A stretch of DNA of 64,000 nt from Chryseobacterium oranimense. GTDB taxonomy: Bacteria; Bacteroidota; Bacteroidia; Flavobacteriales; Weeksellaceae. Both the position numbers and the translations under genes were made by a program. This document shows positions 36,398 through 44,970 of this stretch, piece after piece (position 1 is the first letter of the stretch; every line of letters begins with the position of its first letter). The notes beneath the pieces were generated by a model. It did not search any database, had not been told where the DNA came from, and saw nothing but the letters and a program-made list of their open reading frames with translations. The stretch lies in the NCBI RefSeq assembly GCF_900129755.1, contig NZ_FQWT01000008.1, positions 171,599 through 235,598 on the forward strand, read 5' to 3'.

Positions 36398-39300
36398 TGA
36401 AAATATTTAGTATTCAATTGACTTTTATTCTAATGATAGTATGTCAATTAATTAATGCTCAAGATAGACCAATGGAAGATTATTCCATTGCAAAAAGGAT
36501 AAATATTTCAAATGATTACAATTCTGGAAAACCTAGTATCACTATACCATTATACAATATTAATTTAGATAATTTAAACTTATCAGCTTCATTAGGATAT
36601 TTAAATAATTTAATTATAGGTGAGCCAGCGATAGTTGGTACAAACTGGGATGTTAATTTGTTCGGCAAAATTATCTTACAGTACTCATGGGGAGATTTCG
36701 ACCCAATTCCTAACAAACAGGCAAATGGTTTCTATACTAATGTTGGCCGTGTATGTTTTATAAGAGAACAAATTAATCTTACAAAAAAACAAATGTTAGA
36801 TAATCCAAATGCAAATGTGAGAGCTTATACCCCAAATAAATTTTATTTTGAATTTTTAGGATATAAAGGGACATTTGTTTCAGATAATGTAGGTAATATA
36901 ATAGTTTCTTCTGATAATTCAGATTTTAAAGTTACATTCAATGGAGATAGATGCTATAATGATTATTCACCAATAAGTAATTCATTACCGGAAATAATAA
37001 TGGAAGATCAAAAAGGAAATAAATTTTATTTTGGTGGCGATTATAATTCTCTAGATATTAATTATGCAAAAAATAAATATACATATTCTAACATGGTTAG
37101 CAATGGAGGCAATACACAAGTTACAGAATATGATGTTTATAGACGTATTAATTATATAAATGGTTTTTATCTAAAAAAAATAGAATTAAATAGCGGAAGA
37201 ATAATAGAAGCATTCTACAAAAACGGTAATAAAGATTTATTAGCTGGATTTACTAATGGTGGATATTATTTTGGTAGTGATTATTCTTTTGTAATGCCCT
37301 CTAAGTCTACTTTGGAAAATAATAATTTATTTATTGGCGTGGATAAAATAAATAACTATAATACTGGTAGTGATTGGAATACTTCTACAAGTAGTGGACT
37401 TACTCGTAATCAAACAGATACATATCAAAAAATTGCGATTTTAGATTCTATAAAATTATCGGATTATGGTATTATAAATTTTGAATATCAACAGATCAAT
37501 AATGATCTTACTAAACCTTTTTTAAAGAAAATCCAATTAAAAAATAATAATAAGCTTATAAAAACTATTGATTTCAACTATAATATAAAAAATGATAGAG
37601 TTTTTTTAGGAGATATAACAGCTAATTCAGAAAAGTATGCTTTTAATTATTACGATGAATTGAGTAATCAAAGTATAACAAATAGTTATAGCGGGTTAAT
37701 AAGCAAAATTATCTATCCTACTAAAGGATTTGATGTTTTTGAATATGAACAAAATAATGTCTCTAAAGTAATTGGTGTTAATAGTAATTATATACCTGTG
37801 CTCAATGAAATTCAAGATACTTCAGTCCCTGGTCAAAGATTAAAAGCAATTAAATCATATAGTAATAATTCCAACTATATTGAAAAAAAATATACGTATA
37901 AAAATGACAATGGAAAATCTTCGGGTATAACTACTGTTAAATTAGCACCTCCTACAGGTAGTGCATCAGATCCTTTAGCAACGTTTTCTACTAATGGTGG
38001 ATATTATAAATCATTATATGGTCCTTATATTACATATAGTAAAGTGACTGAAGAAATAATGAACAAGGGGAAAAGTGAGTTTTATTTTACGGACATGGCT
38101 ACAAACCCGGACTCATTAGATGTAAATAGATATGCTACATACAGCACTGCCGACTATGGTTCAAATGCTATTTATATAAATAAAAATGTTGAAAGAGGTA
38201 AACTTTTCCTGACTAAAAAATATGATAATGATAATAACTTAGTGTTTCAAGAAACGATCAAATATAAAAATTTCTTGCATAATGCCAATCTTAAAAAAGA
38301 AGTTTCAAATACTTGTTTGGACTGCAAAATAACAGATTACAGATTCTATGTTAATGCAACTATGAGAATGGATCCGTTAAATGGTCAAAGGGTAGCAGGT
38401 TTATACACATCTCAGCCCCTTATGCCATTTCTACCAGCTAGTATAAACACAAAGCAATTAACTTCTGATAAATCAACATTTTTAGAAACGACGACAAACA
38501 TAGAGTATAATGATAAATATTTGTATTGGCATCTACATCCAATAAAAATAACGACAAATGTTAATGGAAAAATTACTACTACTTATAATTATTATCCAGG
38601 AGATGTTTTAAAAACAGTAGGGTGTTATACAGCTAATTGTAGTTTTGTAAACCTCGATAAACCAGGAAGGAAAATGTTAACATATAAACAGATGACGGAT
38701 AGTAATATTAATTTCCCTATTCTAATTCTTAATAAAAACAGTAATAATAAATTTTCAATTTCTGAAAAAATTTTTGAAAAATTTGGTGTATCAAATAAAT
38801 ACAGATTGCTCTCCGAAAGAATAAATGATATTAGTTCTTCTTTTGATGAAACAAATTTTGAAAATGCAGTAGTTTTTGAGACTAAAAAATATGAAATTTA
38901 TGATAGTAAAGAAAATTTAATCCAATCAACACCACAAACCGGAATTCCTATAACGACTATTTGGGGGTATCATCAAACATTGCCGATAGCTAAAATAGAA
39001 GGCGCTACATATTCTCAAATTATGCAAATATTTAATTTAGATCCTAATGATCCTAATTCATATTTACAATTGGAGATTGTTAAAAAGTCAGATCTTGATA
39101 AAGATGACTTATCTGAAAATGTACTAATTTCTAAATTAGATAATTTCAAAAATCATCAAGCCTTAAAAGATTATCTTATTACGACTTATACATATGATCC
39201 TTTGATTGGAATAAAAAGTATTAATCCTCCATCTGGTATTAAAGAAAATTATTTATATGATACTTATAATAGACTAGAAAAAATTGTAAATATCGAGGGT

Positions 39301-39858
39301 AATATTTTAAAAGAATATAAATATAATTATGCTCCAACAAAATATTATAATTCTGAAAGAAGTGGAAATTTTATGAAGTATTGTGGTAGTAGTGAAATAG
39401 GTACAACTTTTACTTATACCGTAGCTCCTAATACATACACATCAATAATAAGTCAAGATGATGCTGATCAGAAAGCACAAAATGATGTAAATGCTAATGG
39501 ACAGAATGCTGCAAATAATAATCCAAATGGCACATGTACACCTTTTACTTGCAATCTTTCTTTTAATTCATCAATTGGAATAAATGGAGGAGGGAGCGCT
39601 TCAGTCCAACCGAACTCTTATTATAAGTTATCTTTTGGTTTTTCTTCTGGATCAAATTCGGTTAATTTACCTTGGAGCACAGGAGTTACAATAGGTACCA
39701 TAAGTGGAACGTGTAGGCCAACATCAGAATATTCTTCCTACAATGGACAGGTGTATTATACAATTAAAACCAATGGTGAGGTTATTTTAAAGACTCATGG
39801 ATCTACGTTACCAAATAATACATCATATAATTATGACATAATTTTCCCAATAAACTAA
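36397..39858 (+). CDS. Rhs-like secreted protein, 1153 aa, AT-rich
   Basis: Signal peptide (about residues 1-21, ending I-N-A-Q) followed by the G-K-P-S-I-T-I-P-L-Y opening found on the large proteins that precede Rhs genes in Bacteroidota. The middle is beta-rich with many Y-D-like repeats and a late Y-D-T-Y-N-R-L-E-K-I Rhs/YD repeat. Near residues 1010-1045, D-A-D-Q-K-A-Q-N-D-V-N-A-N-G-Q-N-A-A-N and G-T-C form a DUF5977-type segment, followed by a beta domain. Codons are strongly AT-rich compared with both neighbours (11 G/C in the 60 bases at 37021-37080). Likely a companion or carrier of the downstream Rhs protein; that is inference. Confidence 0.8.
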   Translation: MKIFSIQLTFILMIVCQLINAQDRPMEDYSIAKRINISNDYNSGKPSITIPLYNINLDNLNLSASLGYLNNLIIGEPAIVGTNWDVNLFGKIILQYSWGDFDPIPNKQANGFYTNVGRVCFIREQINLTKKQMLDNPNANVRAYTPNKFYFEFLGYKGTFVSDNVGNIIVSSDNSDFKVTFNGDRCYNDYSPISNSLPEIIMEDQKGNKFYFGGDYNSLDINYAKNKYTYSNMVSNGGNTQVTEYDVYRRINYINGFYLKKIELNSGRIIEAFYKNGNKDLLAGFTNGGYYFGSDYSFVMPSKSTLENNNLFIGVDKINNYNTGSDWNTSTSSGLTRNQTDTYQKIAILDSIKLSDYGIINFEYQQINNDLTKPFLKKIQLKNNNKLIKTIDFNYNIKNDRVFLGDITANSEKYAFNYYDELSNQSITNSYSGLISKIIYPTKGFDVFEYEQNNVSKVIGVNSNYIPVLNEIQDTSVPGQRLKAIKSYSNNSNYIEKKYTYKNDNGKSSGITTVKLAPPTGSASDPLATFSTNGGYYKSLYGPYITYSKVTEEIMNKGKSEFYFTDMATNPDSLDVNRYATYSTADYGSNAIYINKNVERGKLFLTKKYDNDNNLVFQETIKYKNFLHNANLKKEVSNTCLDCKITDYRFYVNATMRMDPLNGQRVAGLYTSQPLMPFLPASINTKQLTSDKSTFLETTTNIEYNDKYLYWHLHPIKITTNVNGKITTTYNYYPGDVLKTVGCYTANCSFVNLDKPGRKMLTYKQMTDSNINFPILILNKNSNNKFSISEKIFEKFGVSNKYRLLSERINDISSSFDETNFENAVVFETKKYEIYDSKENLIQSTPQTGIPITTIWGYHQTLPIAKIEGATYSQIMQIFNLDPNDPNSYLQLEIVKKSDLDKDDLSENVLISKLDNFKNHQALKDYLITTYTYDPLIGIKSINPPSGIKENYLYDTYNRLEKIVNIEGNILKEYKYNYAPTKYYNSERSGNFMKYCGSSEIGTTFTYTVAPNTYTSIISQDDADQKAQNDVNANGQNAANNNPNGTCTPFTCNLSFNSSIGINGGGSASVQPNSYYKLSFGFSSGSNSVNLPWSTGVTIGTISGTCRPTSEYSSYNGQVYYTIKTNGEVILKTHGSTLPNNTSYNYDIIFPIN

Positions 39859-39862
39859 AACG

Positions 39863-39994
39863 ATGAAAAAAATAATATTCATTGCTGATATACATCTGTT
39901 AACAGCAGTTGTAAATCATGTAGCAGCTTCACCATTTAGCAATAACCAGTTAAAAGAACAAGAACAGTTTCTTAATATTTACCCATTAATTTAA
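39863..39994 (+). CDS. Tiny ORF between the two Rhs-type genes, 43 aa
   Basis: ATG four bases after the preceding stop; M-K-K-I-I-F-I-A-D-I-H-L-L-T-A-V-V resembles a short hydrophobic leader, followed by a polar tail ending Y-P-L-I. It ends four bases before the Rhs start codon. No recognised homologue. It may be a small secreted peptide, a coupling ORF or a gene remnant. Confidence 0.4.
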   Translation: MKKIIFIADIHLLTAVVNHVAASPFSNNQLKEQEQFLNIYPLI

Positions 39995-39998
39995 AAAT

Positions 39999-42900
39999 AT
40001 GCATAAAAAAATATACATAAGCATAGGATTAGTACTGGGTATGTATCACTATGGCCAGGTAGTCCTGAATTCTCCTCCTGCTCCTAATACGGAAAAAGCA
40101 GATCCTCAAAGTATACGTATGCTTCCGGGATTCAGCTTCAATTCTGTAAGCGGGACATTTCGAGCCTATATCGGAGGGTCTTCTTCCAATAATCCGGGGA
40201 ATACCTATACGCCTGTCACTGTTGATTATTCAACTAATATTTCAAATACTGAAAATTATATTTATACCAGACAGTATTTAGTACCTACTGAAGTTTCAAA
40301 CGGATCTCTGCAGCAGATACAGAGCATACAGTTTTTTGATGGCCTTCGAAGGCCTAAGCAGTCAGTGAGCATAAAGTCTACTCCAACAGGAAAAGATCTT
40401 GTCATTCATATTCCTTATGATGGATTTGGAAGACAAGTAGACAGTTGGCTTCCGGTTCCTATGTCTTCACAAAATGGAAATATTCAATCCGAAGTGGAAA
40501 GCAGCGCCAATACTTATTATCAGGGGAACGGAATAAATGATTCATTCCCATTCAGTCACAAAAATTTGGAAAACTCTCCGCTTGACAGGCTTTTGAGCCA
40601 GAAAAATCCTGGTACAGACTGGCAGAATAAGCCTGTTACTTTCGGTTATGATACCAATACAACAGGTGAAGTGAAAAAATATACCACCACAACTAGTTGG
40701 GTTGATGGTGCTACTTCTTCTGAATTAAATGCCTCCGGAACTTATGGTGAGGCACAGCTGTATAAAAATACCGTTATTGATGAAGATAACAATAAAACGA
40801 TAGAATACAAAAACGATAAGGGACAAATTATACTAGTCAGAAAAGTCATCAGTTCTTCAGAAAATGTGGATACTTATTATGTGTATAATGAATATGACCA
40901 GCTGGCGTTTGTAATTCCTCCTTTGGCTTCCGCTTCCGCATCAATATCTGCTGCAGTTTTGGATCATCTATGTTATCAGTATAAATATGATGGCAGGAAC
41001 AGGCTCGTAGAAAAAAAGCTTCCGGGAAAAGGTGCGGAGCAGATGGTTTACAACAAAAAAGGCCAGATTATTCTGTACCGGGATATTGTTCTGAAAAACG
41101 GGATACCTAATTTCACAGCAGATAACTCATGGGCTTTTACCAAGTATGATCAGTTTGGAAGAATTGTTTACACAGGAATTTCAAGGGATGGAACTTCAAG
41201 GCAAAACATTCAGACATCCATTGATAACCAACCAGCGGGCATTTCCTATGAAACCCGTGGAGGAAACCTTGTTCTGAATGGAATTAACACAGGATATGGA
41301 AATGTTTCTTATCCTACAAGTATTGACAAGGTCCTTACGGTCAATTATTATGATACTTATCCTCAGGATGCTCCGGCAATTCCGGCAACTATTTTAGGCA
41401 AGGAAGTATTGCCTCAGGATGTTCAGAGTTCGAATGTTAGTACCAAGGGCCTGTCTACAGCCTCTTATGTGAAAAATGTTGAAAATGATAACTGGACAAA
41501 GACCTATACTTATTATGATAAGAAAGGAAGAGCAATATCTGCCTATTCTGTAAACCATCTCGGTGGGTATACCAAAACTGAAAGTTTTCTGAAATTCTCG
41601 GGGGTTCCTGAATATACACTCACTGAGCATAAAAGAGCAGCAGATGGAACAAAAGTAAATATCAAAGAAACTTTTGAGTACGATCATCAGGAAAGGCTTG
41701 TGAGGCATTGGCATCAGGTAAATGGCGGAGCACAGGAACTCCTTGCAGAAAACCTTTACAATGATCTTGGCCAGATACAGACAAAAAATGTAGGGAATAC
41801 AACAGGAAGTGCGTTGCAGAATGTTAAATATGCATACAACATCAGAGGGTGGCTCACAAAAGTTAATGAACCTTCCGATCTGCAGAATAAACTCTTTGCA
41901 TACGAGTTGAGGTATAACAGGCCGGACAGCCAATTCTCCGGTTCTGCGAGATACAATGGAAACATCTCTCAGATGTCATGGATTACCCAAAGTGATGCTG
42001 TAATGAGAAATTATTCTTACGAATATGATCCCCTTAACCGTCTTAAAGAAGGACGTTTCTGGGACGCTATGAATTTAGACAAGGGAGAATACTATGAGCA
42101 GCTTACCTACGATTTGAACGGAAATATTAAAACCCTGCTCAGAAGAGGAAGACAGCTTCCAGGCTATACCGCGCCTGAAGTTATGGATAACCTCGAATAC
42201 CATTATGAAAATGGTGAGCAGAGTAATAAACTGGCTTACCTTAAAGAGATAGGTACAGGTAATGCTTTAAGCGGCTATCCGCTTTCATCAGGAAGTACCG
42301 GCAGTACAATTATCTATGACCTGAATGGGAACATGACGGTTCAGCAGGATAAAAGTATTTCTTCTATTCAATATAATTATCTAAATTTACCAGAAAAGAT
42401 TACCCAAAACTCTAAAGTAACAGATTACACTTACAGGGCGGATGGGATAAAAGTAAAAAAGATCTTTGGTACAGATACCACGGATTATTTAGATGGTTTC
42501 CAGTATGAGAACAGTACATTGAAATTCCTCCCTACTTCAGAAGGCTATTTTAATTTTGAAACAGGAAAGTATGTGTATAATTATATTGATCATCTTGGAA
42601 ATGTCAGGTTGAGTTATTTTAAAAACGCCTCAGGGGCAGAGATCATTGAAGAAAGTAATTATTATCCGTTTGGCTTGAAGCATGAAGGGTATAATGTTTT
42701 TTCGGGAAATCCTGCGTATAAATATAAATACAATGGGAAAGAACTTCAAGAGACTGGAATGTACGATTATGGAGCGAGGATGTATATAGCAGATCTGGGA
42801 AGATGGGGCGTTGTGGATCCACTGGCAGAAACATCACGAAGATGGAATCCTTATACTTACGCCTACAATAATCCAATTAGATTTGTTGATCCTGACGGTA

Positions 42901-43643
42901 TGTTAGCAATGCCCCCTGAGGGTAGTGGAGGCTTTAATATTGGGCAAATTTGGACAGATAGTTATGGCAGTTGGGTAAGAGTAAATGAAGGCTGGGAATC
43001 AATAACAAAAGGGCAGCCTTCTATTGTTGATGAAATTCTGCTTACGGGTAAGGCTGATGGGGGTTATGTAAATGGAGATATGATTTATAACGATAAAAAT
43101 ACTTCAGGATACAAATTCATTAGTACCGGATATAATAAGAATGGGGATTATGCAGGCTTTGAGAGTAATCTTTCATTAATTCATACAGCATATACAAATA
43201 ATACTGGAAGTGGGGCACTTCCCCTTGCTTTTGATGTGGGTGGTGAAGCTTCTATCTTATCTTCCAATATATCAGTTAGGTTAGGTACGGAAAATAATAA
43301 CTTTTCTGGGAATGCAAATGGAAGTATATGGTCCATAAATGCAAATGCTGCTGGAGGAGCATTTACGGGAGAAGGGGATAGGTTTGGTGTTTTATTTGAT
43401 GGAAATATAGGGGCTCAAGTTTTAAAAGGAGAAATTTCAGGTTCTCTAAAATTATTTGGAGTAAATTTTAAAGGAACACTTGGAGGGACTGTTGTCTCTG
43501 CTCATATTGGAGGTACTGCAGGAGCTTATTTAGATAATAATAGCGGAACGTTTAATATACAGCTTCAAGAAAATATCGGTTTAGGTTTGGGGGAAAAAGG
43601 AGCAGTTGAAATTCAAATTCCTGTACCATTCATTAGTAATTAA
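39999..43643 (+). CDS. Rhs core protein with unclassified C-terminal toxin-like tip
   Basis: 1214 residues. A short signal-like N-terminus is followed by a DUF6443-type region (L-V-P-T-E-V-S-N, Q-F-F-D-G-L-R-R-P-K-Q, Y-D-G-F-G-R-Q). Multiple YD repeats build the Rhs shell. The Rhs-associated core follows, with D-H-L-G-N-V-R-L-S-Y-F, Y-N-G-K-E-L-Q, Y-D-Y-G-A-R-M-Y, L-G-R-W and N-N-P-I-R-F-V-D-P-D-G-M (Asp964 to Met968). The last about 246 residues are a different domain: glycine-rich, beta-patterned and lacking catalytic motifs I can name. In Rhs proteins this position holds the polymorphic toxin. Base composition drops in the tip (22 G/C of 60 at 40381-40440, 15 of 60 at 43081-43140). Confidence 0.88.
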   Translation: MHKKIYISIGLVLGMYHYGQVVLNSPPAPNTEKADPQSIRMLPGFSFNSVSGTFRAYIGGSSSNNPGNTYTPVTVDYSTNISNTENYIYTRQYLVPTEVSNGSLQQIQSIQFFDGLRRPKQSVSIKSTPTGKDLVIHIPYDGFGRQVDSWLPVPMSSQNGNIQSEVESSANTYYQGNGINDSFPFSHKNLENSPLDRLLSQKNPGTDWQNKPVTFGYDTNTTGEVKKYTTTTSWVDGATSSELNASGTYGEAQLYKNTVIDEDNNKTIEYKNDKGQIILVRKVISSSENVDTYYVYNEYDQLAFVIPPLASASASISAAVLDHLCYQYKYDGRNRLVEKKLPGKGAEQMVYNKKGQIILYRDIVLKNGIPNFTADNSWAFTKYDQFGRIVYTGISRDGTSRQNIQTSIDNQPAGISYETRGGNLVLNGINTGYGNVSYPTSIDKVLTVNYYDTYPQDAPAIPATILGKEVLPQDVQSSNVSTKGLSTASYVKNVENDNWTKTYTYYDKKGRAISAYSVNHLGGYTKTESFLKFSGVPEYTLTEHKRAADGTKVNIKETFEYDHQERLVRHWHQVNGGAQELLAENLYNDLGQIQTKNVGNTTGSALQNVKYAYNIRGWLTKVNEPSDLQNKLFAYELRYNRPDSQFSGSARYNGNISQMSWITQSDAVMRNYSYEYDPLNRLKEGRFWDAMNLDKGEYYEQLTYDLNGNIKTLLRRGRQLPGYTAPEVMDNLEYHYENGEQSNKLAYLKEIGTGNALSGYPLSSGSTGSTIIYDLNGNMTVQQDKSISSIQYNYLNLPEKITQNSKVTDYTYRADGIKVKKIFGTDTTDYLDGFQYENSTLKFLPTSEGYFNFETGKYVYNYIDHLGNVRLSYFKNASGAEIIEESNYYPFGLKHEGYNVFSGNPAYKYKYNGKELQETGMYDYGARMYIADLGRWGVVDPLAETSRRWNPYTYAYNNPIRFVDPDGMLAMPPEGSGGFNIGQIWTDSYGSWVRVNEGWESITKGQPSIVDEILLTGKADGGYVNGDMIYNDKNTSGYKFISTGYNKNGDYAGFESNLSLIHTAYTNNTGSGALPLAFDVGGEASILSSNISVRLGTENNNFSGNANGSIWSINANAAGGAFTGEGDRFGVLFDGNIGAQVLKGEISGSLKLFGVNFKGTLGGTVVSAHIGGTAGAYLDNNSGTFNIQLQENIGLGLGEKGAVEIQIPVPFISN

Positions 43644-43656
43644 AAATATTAAATAA

Positions 43657-44061
43657 ATGGATTTTATAATTAAATTATTACATTCTTTATTCTTCGGAGT
43701 AATTTTTTTTATTGCCTTCATAAATTATGAAAAAGAGAAATCTATAAAGCCTCTACATTTCATAGTTTTATTACTGTGTTTAGCAGTATTAATTTATTTG
43801 GATACAAATTATAGTGTTATTTCCAATAAATTACTTTTCTTATTGTTAATATTTTCTTTATCAATAGTAGTTTTAAACTTAATGAAAGGCTTTATTCATT
43901 TAGAAAAAAATAGTCTTTTAAAAAATAATGATTATCTGAGAAATAATTATAAAAATGTCAAAAAGATATTTTTTTCAAAAATTATCCCCATGATGATTTT
44001 TTTATATCAACTTTTGATAATATGGTTTCCTAATATTTTTGAAAAAATGTCACAAAAATGA
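43657..44061 (+). CDS. Four-helix membrane protein, candidate immunity protein, 134 aa
   Basis: It starts 13 bases after the Rhs stop. Four hydrophobic segments (about residues 7-23, 32-49, 57-76 and 108-125) mark an inner-membrane protein. Composition is even more AT-rich than the toxin tip (12 G/C in 43861-43920). Genes in this position behind an Rhs tip usually encode the cognate immunity protein; a membrane immunity protein would imply a membrane-active toxin. I recognise no family, so the role rests on position, size and composition only. Confidence 0.65.
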   Translation: MDFIIKLLHSLFFGVIFFIAFINYEKEKSIKPLHFIVLLLCLAVLIYLDTNYSVISNKLLFLLLIFSLSIVVLNLMKGFIHLEKNSLLKNNDYLRNNYKNVKKIFFSKIIPMMIFLYQLLIIWFPNIFEKMSQK

Positions 44062-44110
44062 TCAACAAATCTATAAAGTATGATCACTCGGCAGTGCTAA
44101 CATACCCTGA

Positions 44111-44135
44111 TGGCGCGAGCGTGTCGCTCGTGCCA
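44111..44135. repeat. REP-like GC-rich palindrome
   Basis: tggcgcgagcg and its complement (one G-T pair) around a tgt loop form an 11-bp hairpin. It is strikingly GC-rich inside an AT-rich region and resembles the short interspersed palindromes associated with REP-type transposases. Only one copy is visible in the window. Confidence 0.45.
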
Positions 44136-44147
44136 ATAGATAAAAAT

Positions 44148-44175
44148 AAAACCCTCGCAATTTTGCGAGGGTTTT
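44148..44175 (+). terminator. Terminator of the Rhs operon
   Basis: A perfect 13-bp inverted repeat (aaaaccctcgcaa and complement) with a 2-base loop, ending in TTTT, about 86 bases after the candidate immunity gene. Confidence 0.88.
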
Positions 44176-44295
44176 GTGTTTATAAAGCATGTTGTTTACG
44201 AATACACTTTTTAGCTTTGTCCTTTAATAATAAAACGACTACAACAGTTTTACTTTTTTAAATATTTAACCTAAATTTATACAAATACAATACCC

Positions 44296-44865
44296 ATGAA
44301 AACAATCTCCCATATCCTTTATATCCCACTCCTTCTCATCACATTTTCCTGCATCAACTATATAAAACCCATCCATACAGATGCGGTTCCTGATTCCGAA
44401 AACATAACAAGAAAATTATTTCTTCAGAACGAAACACTGGATGTTAACTTTTATGGAGATTATATATTCAATAAGGTTGAGAAAAAAATCATTTTTTTCA
44501 CTAATAAAGATGTTGGCAATATCCTTAATAACTTTAAAGAAAAGCCTTCTTCACAGGTCCTTTTTACCTATACGAAGATCAGTATTTACAACAATATGCT
44601 TGGATTTTATTATGCCGGGAAAACTTTGGCAGATATAAAAAATAATTTCTCCATCAAAACTCCCGAAAAAGAAATGCAGAACGGACTTTTATATGCCTAT
44701 GAATACAACGGCTACTATATTATCGAAGTCTTCAGACAAACGGAAAAAGGAGTCGTTCTTTTTATTTCGATCAACAATTCTTCACAACAAACCGTTGAGA
44801 AATTCAGAAAGGAAAATACAAAGCTGTTTTTTGAAATCAATTCAGGGCTTTTGAGCCAGTATTAA
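44296..44865 (+). CDS. Lipoprotein of unknown function, 189 aa
   Basis: Lipoprotein signal ending in T-F-S-C (Cys19). The mature protein is soluble and of mixed alpha/beta pattern, with no family I recognise. It follows the Rhs operon terminator and precedes the M20 peptidase gene in the same direction, with a gap of about 105 bases. Confidence 0.65.
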   Translation: MKTISHILYIPLLLITFSCINYIKPIHTDAVPDSENITRKLFLQNETLDVNFYGDYIFNKVEKKIIFFTNKDVGNILNNFKEKPSSQVLFTYTKISIYNNMLGFYYAGKTLADIKNNFSIKTPEKEMQNGLLYAYEYNGYYIIEVFRQTEKGVVLFISINNSSQQTVEKFRKENTKLFFEINSGLLSQY

Positions 44866-44970
44866 TAGCGGTTTTTTATCTTGCCTTTGGGAAATATTTT
44901 GTGTTTGACATGGTTGTAGCACTTTTGTTTGGTATATTTGTTAGACATCAACATCACACAAATCTTCGTT

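Noticed and set aside
41394..41933. A 179-codon frame antisense to the Rhs gene
   Set aside because: It lies wholly within a well-supported Rhs coding region and shows no promoter or family resemblance.
36397..43643. Possibility that the two Rhs-type genes are one frameshifted gene
   Set aside because: Each has its own signal-peptide start, a full domain layout and a separate stop, with a gap of about 140 bases holding another small ORF.
44058..44261. A 67-codon plus-strand frame after the candidate immunity gene
   Set aside because: It reads through the REP-like palindrome and the terminator hairpin, so it is not a credible gene.
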